Of a stretch of DNA of 8,401 bases, positions 5,344 to 8,401 are shown in pieces. The stretch is taken from contig DUWA01000035.1 of NCBI GenBank assembly GCA_012840755.1, positions 1-8,401 on the forward strand, in the 5' to 3' direction. The notes below the pieces were generated by a model, which did not search any database, was not told where the DNA came from, and saw only the letters and a program-made list of their open reading frames with translations. The translations under genes were made by a program, and so were the position numbers. Positions within the stretch are counted from its first letter, which is position 1, and each line of letters starts with the position of its first letter. The stretch comes from Mycoplasmatota bacterium (GTDB lineage Bacteria; Bacillota_I; Bacilli_A; RF39; UBA660).

Positions 5344-6456
5344 TTAACTGCCATTTACTTTTATCGTACTATCATATTTTTTTATTATTGATGTATAGTC
5401 TGATTCTAGTTCTTTATAACCCATTAAAATATTATCATCTAATATATCAAAAGGTATTACTTTAAAGTCTTTAAAATTCTTATAGTATGTATATAATAGT
5501 TTTGTATCAACATTACTTATATTTACGCTAACATGTCCTTTATAATTTACTTTCTTGATTTCTAAGCTTACCATTGCTCCTATCAATTTTTCAATTCCAA
5601 CTTGTGCTGATATAAAGTTTCCTAGAGAATAAATAACTAAAGTATCATTTATATATTCAATTGGCTGTATAACATGAGGATGATGTCCAATTATTATATT
5701 TACACCTAAACTTGATAAATATTCAGCAATTTGTTTTTGATTTTTATTAGGTTCATGATTATATTCTTCCCCCCAGTGCATTGAAACTATTATTATATCA
5801 ACTTTATCTTTAACCTGTTCTATATCCTTTTTCACTTGGTTTTCACTATAAATATTTACCAAATATTCTTTTCCATTTGGAACTTTTAATCCATTAGTAA
5901 AAATAGTATATGATAAAAAAGCTATTTCTATATCATTAACACTATGGGTTTCAATATTATTTCTATCTTCAAAAGAATAGCTACATCCACTATATATTAC
6001 ATCCTTACTATTCCAATAATCTAATGAATGTAATATTGCTTTTTCGCCTTTATCTAAAGTATGATTATTAGCAAGTGATACCATATTAAAACCAACATCA
6101 ACTAATTCATCGCCTATTTCTTCCGGTGAATTAAAAAGCGGATAAGTAGATAAACCTAAATCCTTACCACCTATTATTGTTTCCTGATTATAAAATGCTA
6201 AATCATAATTTTTTACATATGGTCTTATATTTTCAAACATTTCACTAAAATCATATTGGTCGTTGTTTATATATGCATCTTTGTAAATTGCTCCATGTAT
6301 TAAAGCATCACCAACCATTATTAATGATAGTTTATGCTCACTATTTTGATTATCAGTACTCGGAACATATTTCTTTTCAACAACTCTTTTATTAATGCAA
6401 GATACTACAAATAAAATACTACCAAATAATAATAATATTTTAAATGTTTTTTTCAT
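5344..6456 (-). CDS. CapA/PgsA-family lipoprotein (calcineurin-like metallophosphatase fold)
   Basis: This 370-residue protein begins with a lipoprotein signal peptide (KK..., hydrophobic core, lipobox VVSC with Cys20), so it should be anchored on the outer face of the membrane. From about residue 44 to 285 it has the PGA_cap metallophosphatase pattern: VGDALIHG (48-55), NQET (90-93), LANNHTLD (128-135), SMHWGEEY (225-232), IIGHHPHVIQPIE (255-267) and YSLGNF (276-281). These hold the Asp, Asn and His residues expected to bind metals. CapA/PgsA proteins serve poly-gamma-glutamate production and export, but no capB or capC homologue is visible here, so that role should not be assumed. The gene lies 15 bases after rnr and 10 before smpB, with an AGGAG site before its ATG. 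The family call is firm; substrate and role are unknown. Confidence 0.93.
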   Translation of the reverse strand: MKKTFKILLLFGSILFVVSCINKRVVEKKYVPSTDNQNSEHKLSLIMVGDALIHGAIYKDAYINNDQYDFSEMFENIRPYVKNYDLAFYNQETIIGGKDLGLSTYPLFNSPEEIGDELVDVGFNMVSLANNHTLDKGEKAILHSLDYWNSKDVIYSGCSYSFEDRNNIETHSVNDIEIAFLSYTIFTNGLKVPNGKEYLVNIYSENQVKKDIEQVKDKVDIIIVSMHWGEEYNHEPNKNQKQIAEYLSSLGVNIIIGHHPHVIQPIEYINDTLVIYSLGNFISAQVGIEKLIGAMVSLEIKKVNYKGHVSVNISNVDTKLLYTYYKNFKDFKVIPFDILDDNILMGYKELESDYTSIIKKYDSTIKVNGS

Positions 6457-6471
6457 ATTTCTCCTATCTTT

Positions 6472-8401
6472 TTAATTAGATACTATAAAGTCTATATTTC
6501 CAGCTAATTTAGAAGCAGACTTCACTTTTACCTTAATTTTTTGTCCAATTTGATATCTTTTTCCTTTACTTCTACCAACTAAACTAAATGTTGCCTCATC
6601 GTATATATAATTATCATCACTTAAATCATCACTTCTAACAAGTCCTTCAATCAAATTAGGTAGTTCAACAAATATACCAAATGACATTACACTAGATATT
6701 ATTCCTTCATATTCTTCACCGATATGATCTAACATATATTCTGCTTTTTTCATATCATCAACTTCTCTTTCACATTCTATCGCAAGTCTTTCCATTATAG
6801 ATGATTGTCTTGCTATTTGAGGAAGTTGCTTTTCATAGTATTCTATAGCATTTTCGAAATCGGTTTTAAATAAATATTTACGAAGTAATCTATGAACTAT
6901 TGTATCTGGATACCTTCTAATTGGTGAAGTAAAATGAGTATAATTTTTGCTAGCAAGTCCATAATGACCTATATTTTGTTCGGAGTATATGGCCTTTTGC
7001 ATACTTCTTAATAGAATTCTTGATAATATAGGATATTCTTTTTTTGTTTTTAATTGTTTTAAAATACCTTGCATAGTTTTAGGATGAATATCCTTTATTT
7101 TACCATCTATTTTATATCCAAATAAACTAACTAATTTTAAAAAAGTATTAATTTTTTCTTCACTAGGCTCGCCATGTACCCTATATATAAAAGGAAGAGA
7201 CATATGATATATATGGGTCGTAATTGTTTCATTAGCCGTAATCATAAAATCCTCTATAAGATTTTCACCTTCACCTCGATATCTTAAAACAACATCATAC
7301 GGTTTTCCTTTTGTGTCAACTAAAATTTTAGATTCATCTATATCAAAATCAATATATCCTCTATCGATTTTATTTTTTCGAAGAATTTTAGCAAGTTGTC
7401 CCATCCCGTTTATCATATGTTTATATTCTTCATATCCTTCTGGCACAATTCCTTCTTCTAAAATTTTATTCACATTTTTATATGTCATTTGTTTTTTAGA
7501 ATGAATTACACTTTCAAATATATCATAATCTACTATATTACCTTTATTATCTATTTCCATCACACATGATATGGCTAATCTATCAACACCGGGATTTAAT
7601 GAGCAAATTCCATTCGATAAGGCTTGCGGATACATTGGAATAACTCTATCTGTTAAATATACACTAGTTCCTCTTAAATATGCTTCTTTATCTAAATTAG
7701 AACCTTCCTTTACGTAATAATCCACATCCGCAATATGAATTCCTAATTCCATATTTCCATTTTCTTTATATTTAAAAGAAACAGCATCATCTATATCCTT
7801 AGTATCATCACCATCTATTGTTACTATATTTTCATCTCTTAAATCAATTCTTCCGTGCATATCAACATCTCTTACTTCTGTTGGTAATTTTGCAACCTCT
7901 CTTAAAACTTCCTCTGGAAATTCACTTCTGATTCCTAGACTATTTACAATTGATAAAATATCAACTCCAGGATCATTTTTATGACCTAATATTTTTACAA
8001 TTTCTCCAATGTAGCAATTTTCTTTTTTATTATAATTTGAAATTTTTAGAACTACTTTGTGCCCATTCGCAGCACCATTAGTTTTATTTTTATCAACTTT
8101 TATATTAATTTTAATTTTAATATCATCTAATTTCACATATGGTTTTCCACTCTTGTAATAAAATTCTCCGACAAAAACATTAGTTTTTCTTTCAATTACT
8201 TTTTGAATTCTTCCCTCTTGATCCATTCCTTTTTTAGAAATTATCTCAACAACTACTTTATCTCCGTGTATCGCACTATTCATATTATTCGGAGCTATAA
8301 AAATATCATGATCATTTTCTATATCAACAAATCCAAAACCCTTTCGATTAACAACTAACGTACCAATTTTTAAGTTTGAGTTATTAAATAACATATAATT
8401 A
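6472..8401 (-). CDS. rnr: Ribonuclease R, 5' end beyond the window
   Basis: This is a 3'-to-5' processive exoribonuclease of the RNase II/R family. The visible 640 residues, counted from the ATG at 8394, hold two cold-shock RNA-binding domains (about 9-65 with KGFGFVDIENDHDIFI, and 73-135), the RNB catalytic domain (about 180-505), and a C-terminal S1 domain (about 560-638, YEGIISSVMSFGIFVELPN). The catalytic cluster IDGDDTKDIDDAVSF gives Asp194, Asp200, Asp202 and Asp203, and the RNB signature HFTSPIRRYPDTIVHR lies at 487-502. The ATG at 8394 has no visible ribosome binding site, and the frame stays open to the edge. RNase R usually has a further 70 or so N-terminal residues with a winged helix, so the true start is probably outside. 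RNase R degrades the faulty mRNA released by tmRNA-SmpB; smpB is two genes downstream. Confidence 0.96.
   Translation of the reverse strand, partial: NYMLFNNSNLKIGTLVVNRKGFGFVDIENDHDIFIAPNNMNSAIHGDKVVVEIISKKGMDQEGRIQKVIERKTNVFVGEFYYKSGKPYVKLDDIKIKINIKVDKNKTNGAANGHKVVLKISNYNKKENCYIGEIVKILGHKNDPGVDILSIVNSLGIRSEFPEEVLREVAKLPTEVRDVDMHGRIDLRDENIVTIDGDDTKDIDDAVSFKYKENGNMELGIHIADVDYYVKEGSNLDKEAYLRGTSVYLTDRVIPMYPQALSNGICSLNPGVDRLAISCVMEIDNKGNIVDYDIFESVIHSKKQMTYKNVNKILEEGIVPEGYEEYKHMINGMGQLAKILRKNKIDRGYIDFDIDESKILVDTKGKPYDVVLRYRGEGENLIEDFMITANETITTHIYHMSLPFIYRVHGEPSEEKINTFLKLVSLFGYKIDGKIKDIHPKTMQGILKQLKTKKEYPILSRILLRSMQKAIYSEQNIGHYGLASKNYTHFTSPIRRYPDTIVHRLLRKYLFKTDFENAIEYYEKQLPQIARQSSIMERLAIECEREVDDMKKAEYMLDHIGEEYEGIISSVMSFGIFVELPNLIEGLVRSDDLSDDNYIYDEATFSLVGRSKGKRYQIGQKIKVKVKSASKLAGNIDFIVSN

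Noticed and set aside
7313..7504. Plus-strand open frame of 63 codons
   Set aside because: It is wholly antisense to the catalytic domain of rnr, whose reading frame is intact and conserved.
1..8401. Mycoplasma-type genetic code (TGA as tryptophan)
   Set aside because: Tryptophans in the intact genes I checked are TGG and the intact frames contain no internal TGA, so the standard bacterial code is the simpler reading even though the tmRNA tag resembles mycoplasma tags.

Overview
The window is strongly AT-rich and comes from a low-GC Gram-positive bacterium (Bacillota, Bacilli or a Mollicutes-like relative). The signs are AGGAGG- and AGGTG-type ribosome binding sites, consensus sigma-A promoters, a lipoprotein signal, and an rnr-smpB-ssrA neighbourhood like that of Bacillus. 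Tryptophan is encoded by TGG and all intact genes end in TAA, so the ordinary bacterial code fits better than the Mycoplasma code. The exact lineage cannot be told from this sequence alone. All intact genes lie on the minus strand and are read right to left.

The right half (about 3580-8401) is a trans-translation and RNA-decay locus. It holds rnr (RNase R, 5' end cut by the window edge), a CapA-family lipoprotein phosphatase, smpB, an alpha/beta hydrolase, and then ssrA (tmRNA) with its own promoter. rnr, the capA-like gene and smpB are separated by only 10-15 bases and are probably one transcript. RNase R, SmpB and tmRNA act together to rescue stalled ribosomes, tag the unfinished protein and destroy the faulty mRNA. 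The capA-like gene and the hydrolase have no known part in this process.

The middle (about 2256-3579) has no intact gene. It holds a decayed ISL3-type insertion sequence with recognisable terminal inverted repeats. Its plus-strand transposase gene is broken by two frameshifts, a nonsense codon and a large internal deletion. An isolated long hairpin lies between it and the nfeD promoter.

The left part (1-2255) has an nfeD-SPFH membrane-protein pair in one operon with a clear terminator. After it comes engB (ribosome-assembly GTPase) behind a perfect-consensus promoter, then the first 52 codons of an unrecognised small gene that runs off the left edge.

No new defence or mobile system is evident. 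The points most worth a second look are the tmRNA tag with its repeated AFA ending, the ssrA promoter embedded in a 10-bp palindrome, the two extra genes inserted in the rnr-smpB-ssrA locus, and the anatomy of the IS relic.
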